Of a stretch of 38,336 nt of DNA, positions 33,548 to 38,336 are shown piece after piece; positions within the stretch are counted from its first letter, which is position 1, and each line of letters begins with the position of its first letter. The translations under genes and the position numbers were made by a program. The notes under the pieces were generated by a model. That model worked only from the letters and a program-made list of their open reading frames with translations. It searched no databases and had not been told where the DNA came from. This DNA comes from Desulfuromonadales bacterium (GTDB taxonomy: Bacteria; Desulfobacterota; Desulfuromonadia; Geobacterales; Pseudopelobacteraceae). Location of the stretch: contig JAENWA010000047.1 in NCBI GenBank assembly GCA_016650295.1, forward strand, positions 1 through 38,336. Reading direction: 5' to 3'.

Positions 33548-33781
33548 GTGGCCATGATCAGATACACTATTCCGAATGAGGTAAAGGCGTTGTTCGATAC
33601 CGCTTTTGCGGCTGTCAACAAGAGTGCGGTTATCTCAGAGTTGATGCGTCAGGCGGCAGAGCATGAGTTGAGTCTCAAACGCCGTAGAGACGCTGTCGAT
33701 GCTCTTATGACAGAGCGCGAGAATGCACGGAAGGTGAGTAATGTATCAGTAGAAACAGCAAGAGCAGAGTTGCAGCGATGA
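33548..33781 (+). CDS. Antitoxin-like protein (partner of decayed PIN toxin)
   Basis: About 77 residues. The opening RYTIPNEVKALFDTAFAAVNKSAVISELMRQAAEHELSLK, read in two parts (strand RYTIP, then helices), fits a ribbon-helix-helix domain; the acidic/basic helical tail ends SVETARAELQR. The GTG at 33548 with AAGGA ten bases before it is preferred; an ATG two codons later is equally possible, and the frame is open back to 33479. Its TGA overlaps the ATG of a 36-codon remnant of a PIN-domain toxin, the usual order for VapBC operons. With the toxin gone, it survives as a lone regulator or is on its way out. Confidence 0.6.
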   Translation: MAMIRYTIPNEVKALFDTAFAAVNKSAVISELMRQAAEHELSLKRRRDAVDALMTERENARKVSNVSVETARAELQR

Positions 33782-33888
33782 TCCACCCCTCGGCAACCCT
33801 GATCACCGCGGATGAAAAATACCGCATCAAGGCTGAATCACAAGGCAGGGTGCTTTCGCTCAAGAGGTGGAGAGAGGTTTTTTTCTAA
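33778..33888 (+). pseudogene. Vestigial PIN-domain (VapC-like) toxin
   Basis: An ATG-ATC start overlaps the antitoxin stop and is followed directly by HPSATLITADEKYRIKA and ...GRVLSLKRW. These are typical of the last 35 residues of a VapC toxin, with the late acidic residue in TADEK. The normal first 90-100 residues, including the MIVLDTN strand, are absent between codons 2 and 3, consistent with a large in-frame deletion. The catalytic site cannot form, so the toxin is dead. The call depends on recognising the PIN C-terminus. Confidence 0.5.
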
Positions 33889-34046
33889 AATGCCTATGAT
33901 AAGGTAAGTGCTTGCGATTTTTTTATGAAGCATTTTGCCGGTATGGAAGCCATGGTTATAAATTTCAAAACAATTGACTTGTTATTTGCCGCCTGATTTG
34001 GTAACCCCAATGACATGTAATGTGGTGACATGGTTACGGAGTGTGT

Positions 34047-34187
34047 ATGAAGGTCTGGACAGCGCTGCGCCCCGGATTGCCCGTCCGCCTGTTGGATGAG
34101 AGCTTTTTCTCGGGCGGCTGCGGGCGTTGTAAACGGATAAGTGGTTTGAGAGAGGCAAAATTAATGACAGAAGCCCCGTATTTCTGA
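34047..34187 (+). CDS. Possible 46-residue ORF with CxxC
   Basis: ATG with GGAG seven bases upstream. The product begins MKVWTALRPGLPVRLLDESF and contains CGRCK. Its 3' end overlaps the stem of a terminator. No family is recognised and base composition differs from the AT-rich surroundings, so it may be a fragment. Confidence 0.25.
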   Translation: MKVWTALRPGLPVRLLDESFFSGGCGRCKRISGLREAKLMTEAPYF

Positions 34188-34208
34188 ATTGGAATGTGGG
34201 GCTTTTTT
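34172..34208 (+). terminator. Intrinsic terminator
   Basis: AGCCCC pairs with GGGGCT, with inner TTTC / GGAA pairing, followed by TTTTTTG. Confidence 0.8.
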
Positions 34209-34260
34209 GTATTTTCGGGAAGATGTGATTATCAAAGTTTAGGGTAATGAAGAGGGAATC

Positions 34261-34766
34261 ATGCTTAAGGAGATGAAGGCGTATGGCCACCTGAAGCCGG
34301 GACAGAAGGGGACGCAGCGGCTAGGAGCCTGTCAGACTTAGGAAATCGTAGCGAGAATTCGACTGGGCGAGGACAGATTTTGCCGATTTTACAGGTCAAT
34401 AGTCGTTCTATTGACCAAAAAAGCGGTGAAATATGGAACGCACAGGCGGATTTGCAGTAGATTTCTCCTAAGTCCGACAGGCTCCTGATATGGCCCGGTT
34501 TGGCGCTGCGCTGGTCTGTGTCCGGTACCGGTATGATGAGCGGACAGGGGACAACCTGACGACGGCAGAGATCATCGTGGACAGACGGCCCAGGTTGTCG
34601 CCCCGCTATCGGGACGCGGACATGGTTGCCGTTGCCGTGCCGTTCACTGAAACAGCGCTGCGGAATAAGCTGAAAGCCGCCGGAGGGCGATGGAATCCGG
34701 AGGAACAGGTCTTTTGGTGCGATTCGGGGGGACACGGCACTGGTGGAACGAATATTGAGGGAGTAG
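34261..34766 (+). pseudogene. Conserved hypothetical gene broken by MITE insertion and a frameshift
   Basis: ATG after AGAGGGAATC; the first 21 codons (MLKEMKAYGHLKPGQKGTQR) run into the MITE at 34323 and stop at 34339-34341. After the MITE the frame resumes at 34487 (MARFGAALVCVRYRYDE), continues through ALRNKLKAAGGRWNPEEQ, and then shifts near 34710-34717. Reading on in another frame gives AIRGDTALVERILRE and TAG at 34764-34766, the expected end for this family as remembered from Geobacter-type genomes. Two independent lesions show it is dead. The family has no known function. The MITE orientation and the preserved flanks allow the ancestral gene of about 340 bases to be reconstructed by eye. 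Confidence 0.8.
34323..34486. mobile_element. MITE copy 2 (164 bp)
   Basis: Begins AGGAGCCTGTCAGACTTAGG and ends CCTAAGTCCGACAGGCTCCT, with the internal hairpin GGTCAATAG / CTATTGACC kept. It is the same element as at 4768-4930, same orientation. It lies inside the coding sequence of the gene at 34261-34766. No certain target duplication is visible at the borders (CTA on the left, GAT on the right). Confidence 0.88.
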
Positions 34767-34818
34767 GCGGCAGGGCGGGGAATTGTGCGAGCAGACCGAA
34801 CCGGCAACGGAGTAAAAG

Positions 34819-34929
34819 TCACCTATACCGGTTACCGCCTATAAAGAGAGAGGCCACGTATATAGGTGATTCTCAGGTCACTTATATACGGCACTGTTTA
34901 CCTATATAGGTGACAAGTCACTTATATAC
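34819..34929. repeat. Cluster of five TCACYTATA(TA) motifs in alternating orientation
   Basis: TCACCTATAC at 34819 (+), TATATAGGTGA at 34859 (-), TCACTTATATA at 34878 (+), TATATAGGTGA at 34903 (-) and TCACTTATATA at 34918 (+). The last four form two inverted pairs with 8-base and 4-base spacers. It lies between the broken gene and the first gene of the AT-rich cassette region. It could be an operator array, or iteron-like protein sites; no matching protein is evident in the window. Confidence 0.7.
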
Positions 34930-34986
34930 AGATACCGGTGATTAACGATTGGACTGAAATGAACGAAAAAAAGAAAAGGAGTGAAA

Positions 34987-35352
34987 ATGCCAATTCTGAA
35001 GAGAGTCATTTGCATTATTTTGGTCGTATGTGGGCTTACTATAACAGGATGCGGAAGTGGTGGAGAAAGTGGTTTAGCTGCACCAACTGGCATGCGTGCT
35101 GAGTCAGGCCCTGGTCCCGGCCAAGTAACAATTTCATGGGCAGCAGTCGAAGGCGCGACATCTTATAACATCTATTGGTCAACCAACTCAGGCGTGACCA
35201 CTGCCAATACTAAAATTAGTGGAACCTCAAGCCCTTCGATTCAGACCGTCACGTTGAGACACAATCCGAACCCTTACTACTTTGTTGTAACTGCTGTAAA
35301 TGCCGGTGGAGAGTCAGGGACGTCAACAGAAGTAAGTGCGATTCCACTGTAG
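34987..35352 (+). CDS. Lipoprotein with one fibronectin type III domain
   Basis: 121 residues. Lipoprotein signal peptide with lipobox TITGC (C22), a short Gly/Ser linker, then one FnIII domain from about 35 (PTGMRAESGPGPGQVTISWA) with the SYNIYWS strand and a closing YYFVVTAVNAGGESGTST segment typical of bacterial FnIII modules. It is probably anchored to the outer membrane; partner or ligand unknown. The ATG at 34987 has GGAG five bases upstream; a GTG two codons earlier overlaps that site. An attC-like site follows about 100 bases after the stop, so this is the product of the first cassette or of the gene bordering the array. The motif cluster at 34819-34929 lies just upstream. Confidence 0.85.
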   Translation: MPILKRVICIILVVCGLTITGCGSGGESGLAAPTGMRAESGPGPGQVTISWAAVEGATSYNIYWSTNSGVTTANTKISGTSSPSIQTVTLRHNPNPYYFVVTAVNAGGESGTSTEVSAIPL

Positions 35353-35453
35353 CGGTTAGGAAAATGCTGGAAAGGAATTTGAAAAAGGCCAAGTAAACGG
35401 AAGATGAAGGGTCAACTCGCCATTTCCCATTTTCTGTATAAAAAGAGTGCGGT

Positions 35454-35525
35454 TGCCAACAAGACAGTTGGACGCCGCCCGCCCGAAAAGACTGGGCTGG
35501 CGGGTCAACTGCCGAGCCGTTCGGC
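35454..35525 (+). other. attC recombination site A
   Basis: R'' TGCCAAC, spacer, L'' AGTTG(G)AC pairing with L' GTCAACT while leaving one G extrahelical, inner stem CCGCC / GGCGG and GCCC / GGGC around a nine-base loop, then R' GTTCGGC. The outer arms TTGCC and GGCAA also pair. One extrahelical base in L'' and an unpaired central spacer are the hallmarks of folded attC sites. R' deviates at one position from GTTRRRY. Confidence 0.82.
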
Positions 35526-35590
35526 AATTTTACAGATGACACGGCAAAGATTTATAACATCGACTTTTATCTGAGAGTGAGGATTTAAAC

Positions 35591-36649
35591 ATGATTAAAC
35601 TAATCATAGCTGATGTTGTAATTGCATTGTTGATTCTATTTAATTGTATTGGGCCTGTATACGCGACAATTATTAACTTTGATGACTTGAATCAAGGTTT
35701 AGTTCCAAACAGTTATGCAGGTCTGACATGGGGGATATCAATATTATCGAGGCCTTATGCAGATTTCACGTCTTTCTCTGTCAGCAATAATACAGGCTAT
35801 TCTACCCCACACTCATCTCCAAATTTTATCTTAAATGGTTATGGAGTACCTGATCTCTGGTTTGAATTCCCATCCCCAGTTAGTTTTAATGGTGCTTGGT
35901 TTGCCGCTCCAAAAAACAATTCATTTGCAGCTCAGAAAATCCGCTTTGTTGATGACTTGGAACAAACTTCTAACTGGCTTGAATTGACTGACACTCCCCA
36001 ATATCTTGCAGCTAATTTTTCTGGCTCAAGAAAAATTTATGTACAGCCGACAACAGTAATCACTGGAATCCAGACTAATGGTGGTTGGTATACTATGGAT
36101 GACATTCAATACGAATTCATCACCACATTCTCAATCACCCTCACCGGAACAGGCAGTGGTGCAGTCAACAGCGTCCCGTCAGGATACATCGCCTGCACTT
36201 ATTCGCCACAGACGGGAACATGCGCAACTACTCAGCCGGTCAACACTTCATATACACTATTTGCAAGCCCCAGCAATGATTCCCAGTTCATCGGCTGGAG
36301 GGGGGCTTGCAGCGCATGCAGCGGACTCTCGTGTGATGTAGCGCATGATAGCGACAAAAGCTGCTCCGCAACAATTAACATCCTGCCACTGGTGCGGATC
36401 GCAGGCCCGACTTTTTACGCATCCGTCACAAAAGCTTATGCAAAACTGCCAGAAGGCGATTCAGCAACAATGCAGACTCAAGCAGTTGAATTTACCGAAG
36501 ACGTGGATTTGAACAGCGACATAACACTTACCTTGATCGGTGGATATGATGACCCCAATTTCAGTACACGCAACGGATACACCATTCTCCATGGAGCCAT
36601 GACCATAAAGCGTGGCTCCGTAATAGTGGACAGGATTATTTTGAGGTAG
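35591..36649 (+). CDS. Secreted multidomain beta-rich protein (cassette 2)
   Basis: 352 residues with a Sec signal peptide (hydrophobic 7-22, likely cleavage after VYA near 25). Residues 26-175 form a beta-sandwich-like domain (TIINFDDLNQGLVPNSYAGLTW at the start is typical of PEP-CTERM-type secreted proteins, although no PEP-CTERM tail is present). Residues about 178-265 are a bacterial repeat domain with CTYSPQTGTC, FIGWRGACSACSG and CSATI, rich in cysteines. The C-terminus (270-352) is the module found in Geobacter surface proteins: YASVTKAYAKLPEGDSATMQ, TLIGGYDDPNF, TILHGAMTIKRGSVIVDRI. GAGGA precedes the ATG. It is bounded by attC sites A and B, so it is a cassette product; the function is unknown and surface exposure is inferred. 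Confidence 0.8.
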   Translation: MIKLIIADVVIALLILFNCIGPVYATIINFDDLNQGLVPNSYAGLTWGISILSRPYADFTSFSVSNNTGYSTPHSSPNFILNGYGVPDLWFEFPSPVSFNGAWFAAPKNNSFAAQKIRFVDDLEQTSNWLELTDTPQYLAANFSGSRKIYVQPTTVITGIQTNGGWYTMDDIQYEFITTFSITLTGTGSGAVNSVPSGYIACTYSPQTGTCATTQPVNTSYTLFASPSNDSQFIGWRGACSACSGLSCDVAHDSDKSCSATINILPLVRIAGPTFYASVTKAYAKLPEGDSATMQTQAVEFTEDVDLNSDITLTLIGGYDDPNFSTRNGYTILHGAMTIKRGSVIVDRIILR

Positions 36650-36717
36650 TCGCAGCGCTTTCTAAATATACGTGCAAGAACATGTTGGTTAATTTGACTA
36701 CACATTGGCGGATGAGA

Positions 36718-36784
36718 GCCGAACATCAGTGTTGACACTGACGCGGCATAACCCGCCGCGCAGGTCACACTATTACCGTTGGGC
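36718..36784 (+). other. attC recombination site B
   Basis: R'' GCCGAAC, spacer ATC, L'' AGTGT(T)GAC pairing with L' GTCACACT with one extrahelical T, inner stem CTG-CGCGGC / GCCGCG-CAG around a short loop, spacer ATTACC, R' GTTGGGC, a perfect GTTRRRY core. R'' is the exact complement of the R' sequence at the left end of this cassette (35519-35525). Confidence 0.87.
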
Positions 36785-36817
36785 GATTTATATAAGGTTT
36801 ACATCAATGGAGGGAAA

Positions 36818-37612
36818 ATGAAAGTTTTTCTTAGCTGGTCTGGTGAGCGCAGCAAATTAATAGCTGAAATTTTACGTGGATGGCTACCCCTCGTTATTCA
36901 GGCTGTAAAACCATGGCTTTCAGCCTCAGATATAGATAAAGGAACAAGATGGAGTAGCGATATTGCAACACAGTTAGAAGAGACTTCTTTTGGAATAATT
37001 TGCCTTACGCCAGAAAATCTTGACGCACCATGGATACAATTTGAAGCAGGAGCACTTTCTAAAACCATAGATGGAGCTTTTGTATGCCCGTATCTATTTG
37101 AGGTTGATCCTGCAGATATCAAAGGTCCATTGGTTCAGTTTCAAACGACAAGAGCGACGAAAGAAGATACAAAAAACTTGGTAAACACAATTAACAGCCT
37201 ATTACAAGAATGCATTCCTGAAATACAGCTAAACAAGGTGTTTGAGATGTGGTGGCCTGATTTTGAAGAAAAACTAACGGCTGTCAATCACATAGTGAAA
37301 GAACGTACACAGATAAAGCGATCTGATCGAGAATTGTTGGAAGAAATATTGGATACACTTCGAAGCCAAACAAGAGACAAAGAACTATCAAGACAATTGC
37401 CACTTTTTGACGAATTTGAATCAGAAACAGTGGCAATAGATCATAATCCAGATTGGCAAATTGGTATGAAGGTAATTCACCCGAAATTTGGTAGTGGTGT
37501 AGTCAGAAAAGTGGAAGGTAATGGCAGAGACACAAAAGTAATTGTTTGGTTTGATACCGTAGGTCCTAAGAAACTTCTTGTAAGGTTTGCCAATCTTGAA
37601 ATTCAACAATAA
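36818..37612 (+). CDS. TIR-domain protein with C-terminal PcrA/UvrD-type tudor domain (cassette 3)
   Basis: 264 residues. Residues 1-130 are a bacterial TIR domain: MKVFLSWSGERS at the first strand, PWLSASDIDKG, FGIICLTPENL, and W72-IQFE76-AGALSK, where Glu76 matches the catalytic glutamate of NAD-cleaving TIR enzymes. A helical linker (160-190) follows, then QLPLF (193-197), which matches the beta-clamp-binding pentapeptide pattern. Residues 211-264 (IGMKVIHPKFGSGVVRKVEG, the FDTVG-KKLLVRFANLE end) match the tudor-like tail of PcrA/UvrD helicases. No membrane segment. GGAGGGAAA precedes the ATG; an earlier TTG at the cassette edge is rejected. It is bounded by attC B and C. A role in phage defence by NAD depletion, triggered at replication or transcription complexes, is inference. 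Confidence 0.87.
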   Translation: MKVFLSWSGERSKLIAEILRGWLPLVIQAVKPWLSASDIDKGTRWSSDIATQLEETSFGIICLTPENLDAPWIQFEAGALSKTIDGAFVCPYLFEVDPADIKGPLVQFQTTRATKEDTKNLVNTINSLLQECIPEIQLNKVFEMWWPDFEEKLTAVNHIVKERTQIKRSDRELLEEILDTLRSQTRDKELSRQLPLFDEFESETVAIDHNPDWQIGMKVIHPKFGSGVVRKVEGNGRDTKVIVWFDTVGPKKLLVRFANLEIQQ

Positions 37613-37665
37613 GGTTAGGTCAGCATTGGGTCAGGCCTGTAAGAAATAAAGATGCATAAAAAGAG

Positions 37666-37725
37666 TCCCAACAAGGAAGTTTGACCGGCTGAAAAACCTC
37701 CCGGTCAACTCCCGACCCGTTGTCT
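37666..37725 (+). other. attC recombination site C
   Basis: R'' TCCCAAC, spacer, L'' AGTT(T)GACCGG pairing with L' CCGGTCAACT with one extrahelical T, loop of about twelve bases, spacer, then GTTGTCT as R'. The R' comes from the next cassette and is a weak match to GTTRRRY; R'' instead pairs with the start of its own cassette (GTTGGG at 36778). Confidence 0.82.
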
Positions 37726-37740
37726 TGTAAGAAGGAAAAT

Positions 37741-38274
37741 ATGATTTTCAAGAACGACCCCAAGAATTGGCATGATTTAGAAGAAAAAGTTGCTCGAATT
37801 TTTTCTGAGTGCGGTTGCAAGGTTGATATCGAAAACGGTTTAAAGACAATCAGAGGATTGGTCAATATTGATGTTAGAGTCGTAGACTCTAAACTACAGC
37901 ATCCATTGTTATATCTGTGTGAGTGCAAATACTGGAATAAAGCTGTACCTAAAAATGTCGTTCATGCCTTCCGTACTGTTGTTCAAGATGTAGGTGCCCA
38001 TGTAGGCTATGTAATCTCTAAGAAGGGATTTCAATCAGGTGCACATGAAGCCGCTTTAAATACAAACATTCTTTTACTCGGATGGCACGAGTTTCAATCA
38101 GTGCTTTTAGATAGGTGGATAACGGCAAAATATGAAACACTATATCCCGATCTTAATACACTGTACGATGACTTCTATGTACCATTTATGGAGAGAATTC
38201 CGGGGACATCCATGATAAGTTTTGTCAAGGGGAAAACGGAGATTTCCCTTAACTTCCCGAACTGCCACCGGTAG
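37741..38274 (+). CDS. Mrr-like restriction endonuclease-fold protein (cassette 4)
   Basis: 177 residues. A PD-(D/E)XK nuclease core of the Mrr type: helix WHDLEEKVARIFSECGCKVDIE with a conserved Glu (14 or 15), strand VNIDVRVVDS with D44, and the LLYLCECKYW strand giving E61-x-K63, followed by a GYVISKKGFQSGAHEAA segment typical of Mrr_cat proteins. The remaining 60 residues (KYETLYPDLNTLYDDFY...) have no assigned domain and may recognise DNA. AGAAGG precedes the ATG seven codons after the cassette boundary. It may cut modified or foreign DNA as an antiphage protein; no methylase or partner is in the window. Its own attC must lie beyond 38336. Confidence 0.82.
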   Translation: MIFKNDPKNWHDLEEKVARIFSECGCKVDIENGLKTIRGLVNIDVRVVDSKLQHPLLYLCECKYWNKAVPKNVVHAFRTVVQDVGAHVGYVISKKGFQSGAHEAALNTNILLLGWHEFQSVLLDRWITAKYETLYPDLNTLYDDFYVPFMERIPGTSMISFVKGKTEISLNFPNCHR

Positions 38275-38336
38275 CCTTGCTTTACTCCTTCATGCTCTCC
38301 AATCCTTTTGATCTTTTCTGATGGTCCGCACGACTA
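38275..38336. other. Window end, no feature
   Basis: 62 bases after the Mrr-like gene. No attC R'' box (a complement of GTTGTCT would end in AGACAAC) is present yet. Confidence 0.5.

Larger units (their letters stand above)
33889..34260. other. Intergenic stretch before the disrupted gene
   Basis: 372 bases, AT-rich at the left. It contains one possible 46-codon ORF (34047-34187) and a terminator (34172-34208); otherwise nothing was recognised. Confidence 0.4.
34987..38336 (+). mobile_element. Integron gene-cassette array (no integrase in window)
   Basis: Three attC-like sites (35454, 36718, 37666) alternate with four plus-strand genes. Cassette 2 spans 35520-36778 and cassette 3 spans 36779-37719, cut at G^TT of each R' box. 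Cassette 2 begins TTCGGC and its own attC carries R'' GCCGAAC, the exact complement of GTTCGGC. Cassette 3 begins TTGGGC and its attC carries TCCCAAC, complementary at six of seven positions. This matching of a cassette's 5' end to its own attC is what circular integron cassettes require. The fourth cassette runs off the window. The left border of cassette 1 was not found: no GTTGGCA-like site precedes 34987. Genes here are AT-rich compared with the GC-rich core. Confidence 0.85.

Noticed and set aside
34265-34822. 185-codon minus-strand frame across the MITE
   Set aside because: Shadow of the disrupted plus-strand gene; it crosses the inserted element and has no start context.
34819-34929. 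Iteron-type replication origin
   Set aside because: Motifs alternate in orientation and spacing is irregular; no Rep gene or DnaA boxes nearby. Kept only as an unexplained motif cluster.
37614-37620. GTTAGGT, a perfect attC R'-type core just after the TIR gene stop
   Set aside because: No R'', L'' or L' partners precede it; upstream sequence is TIR coding sequence. Taken as chance.

Overview
The window looks like chromosome from a Geobacterales-type deltaproteobacterium (Geobacter / Trichlorobacter / Pelobacter propionicus group). This is inferred from a PgcA-like PT-linker c-type cytochrome lipoprotein under tandem GEMM riboswitches, the SpeA / carboxyspermidine dehydrogenase / NspC polyamine route, a CobJ-CobQ fusion and the overall gene style. 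No rRNA, tRNA or CRISPR array was seen.

Layout. 1-4150 (minus strand): a DEAD-box helicase cut by the window edge, a DUF4105 membrane protein, a coiled-coil protein, a secreted CHRD protein and two single-domain response regulators. 4151-5046 is mobile debris: a bidirectional terminator, the 3' end (domains V-VI) of a decayed group II intron and a 163-bp MITE. 5047-9414 (plus): an overlapping late cobalamin operon (cobJ-cobQ fusion, cbiB, cobD). 9846-15761 (minus): STAS protein, DAHP synthase, Crp/Fnr regulator, transketolase and ThiL, separated by inverted-repeat elements. 15871-17642 (minus): HEPN/MNT pair, orphan antitoxin and an unrecognised gene. 17846-20715 (minus): a cysteine-rich Hsp20 translationally coupled to Lon.

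21034-27188 (plus) is a polyamine cluster (speA, carboxy(nor)spermidine dehydrogenase, nspC) broken up by a DUF4160/DUF2442 pair, a RHH/RelE-ParE pair with a 10-bp-phased operator, and two small ORFs. priA follows. A six-haem-motif lipoprotein cytochrome (minus) lies behind two GEMM aptamers, each overlapping its own terminator. An MsbA-type ABC exporter (plus) is followed by a RHH antitoxin with only a stub of its PIN toxin, and then by a gene broken by a second MITE copy.

The most striking part is the AT-rich right end (about 34987-38336). Three attC-like sites separate same-strand genes. The 5' end of each complete cassette is complementary to the R'' box of its own attC, which is the signature of integron gene cassettes. 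The cassettes encode a secreted beta-rich protein, a TIR-domain protein carrying a C-terminal PcrA/UvrD-type tudor domain and a clamp-binding-like motif, and a Mrr-like nuclease. No integron integrase is in the window. The TIR-tudor protein is the best candidate for an undescribed, probably defensive, gene.
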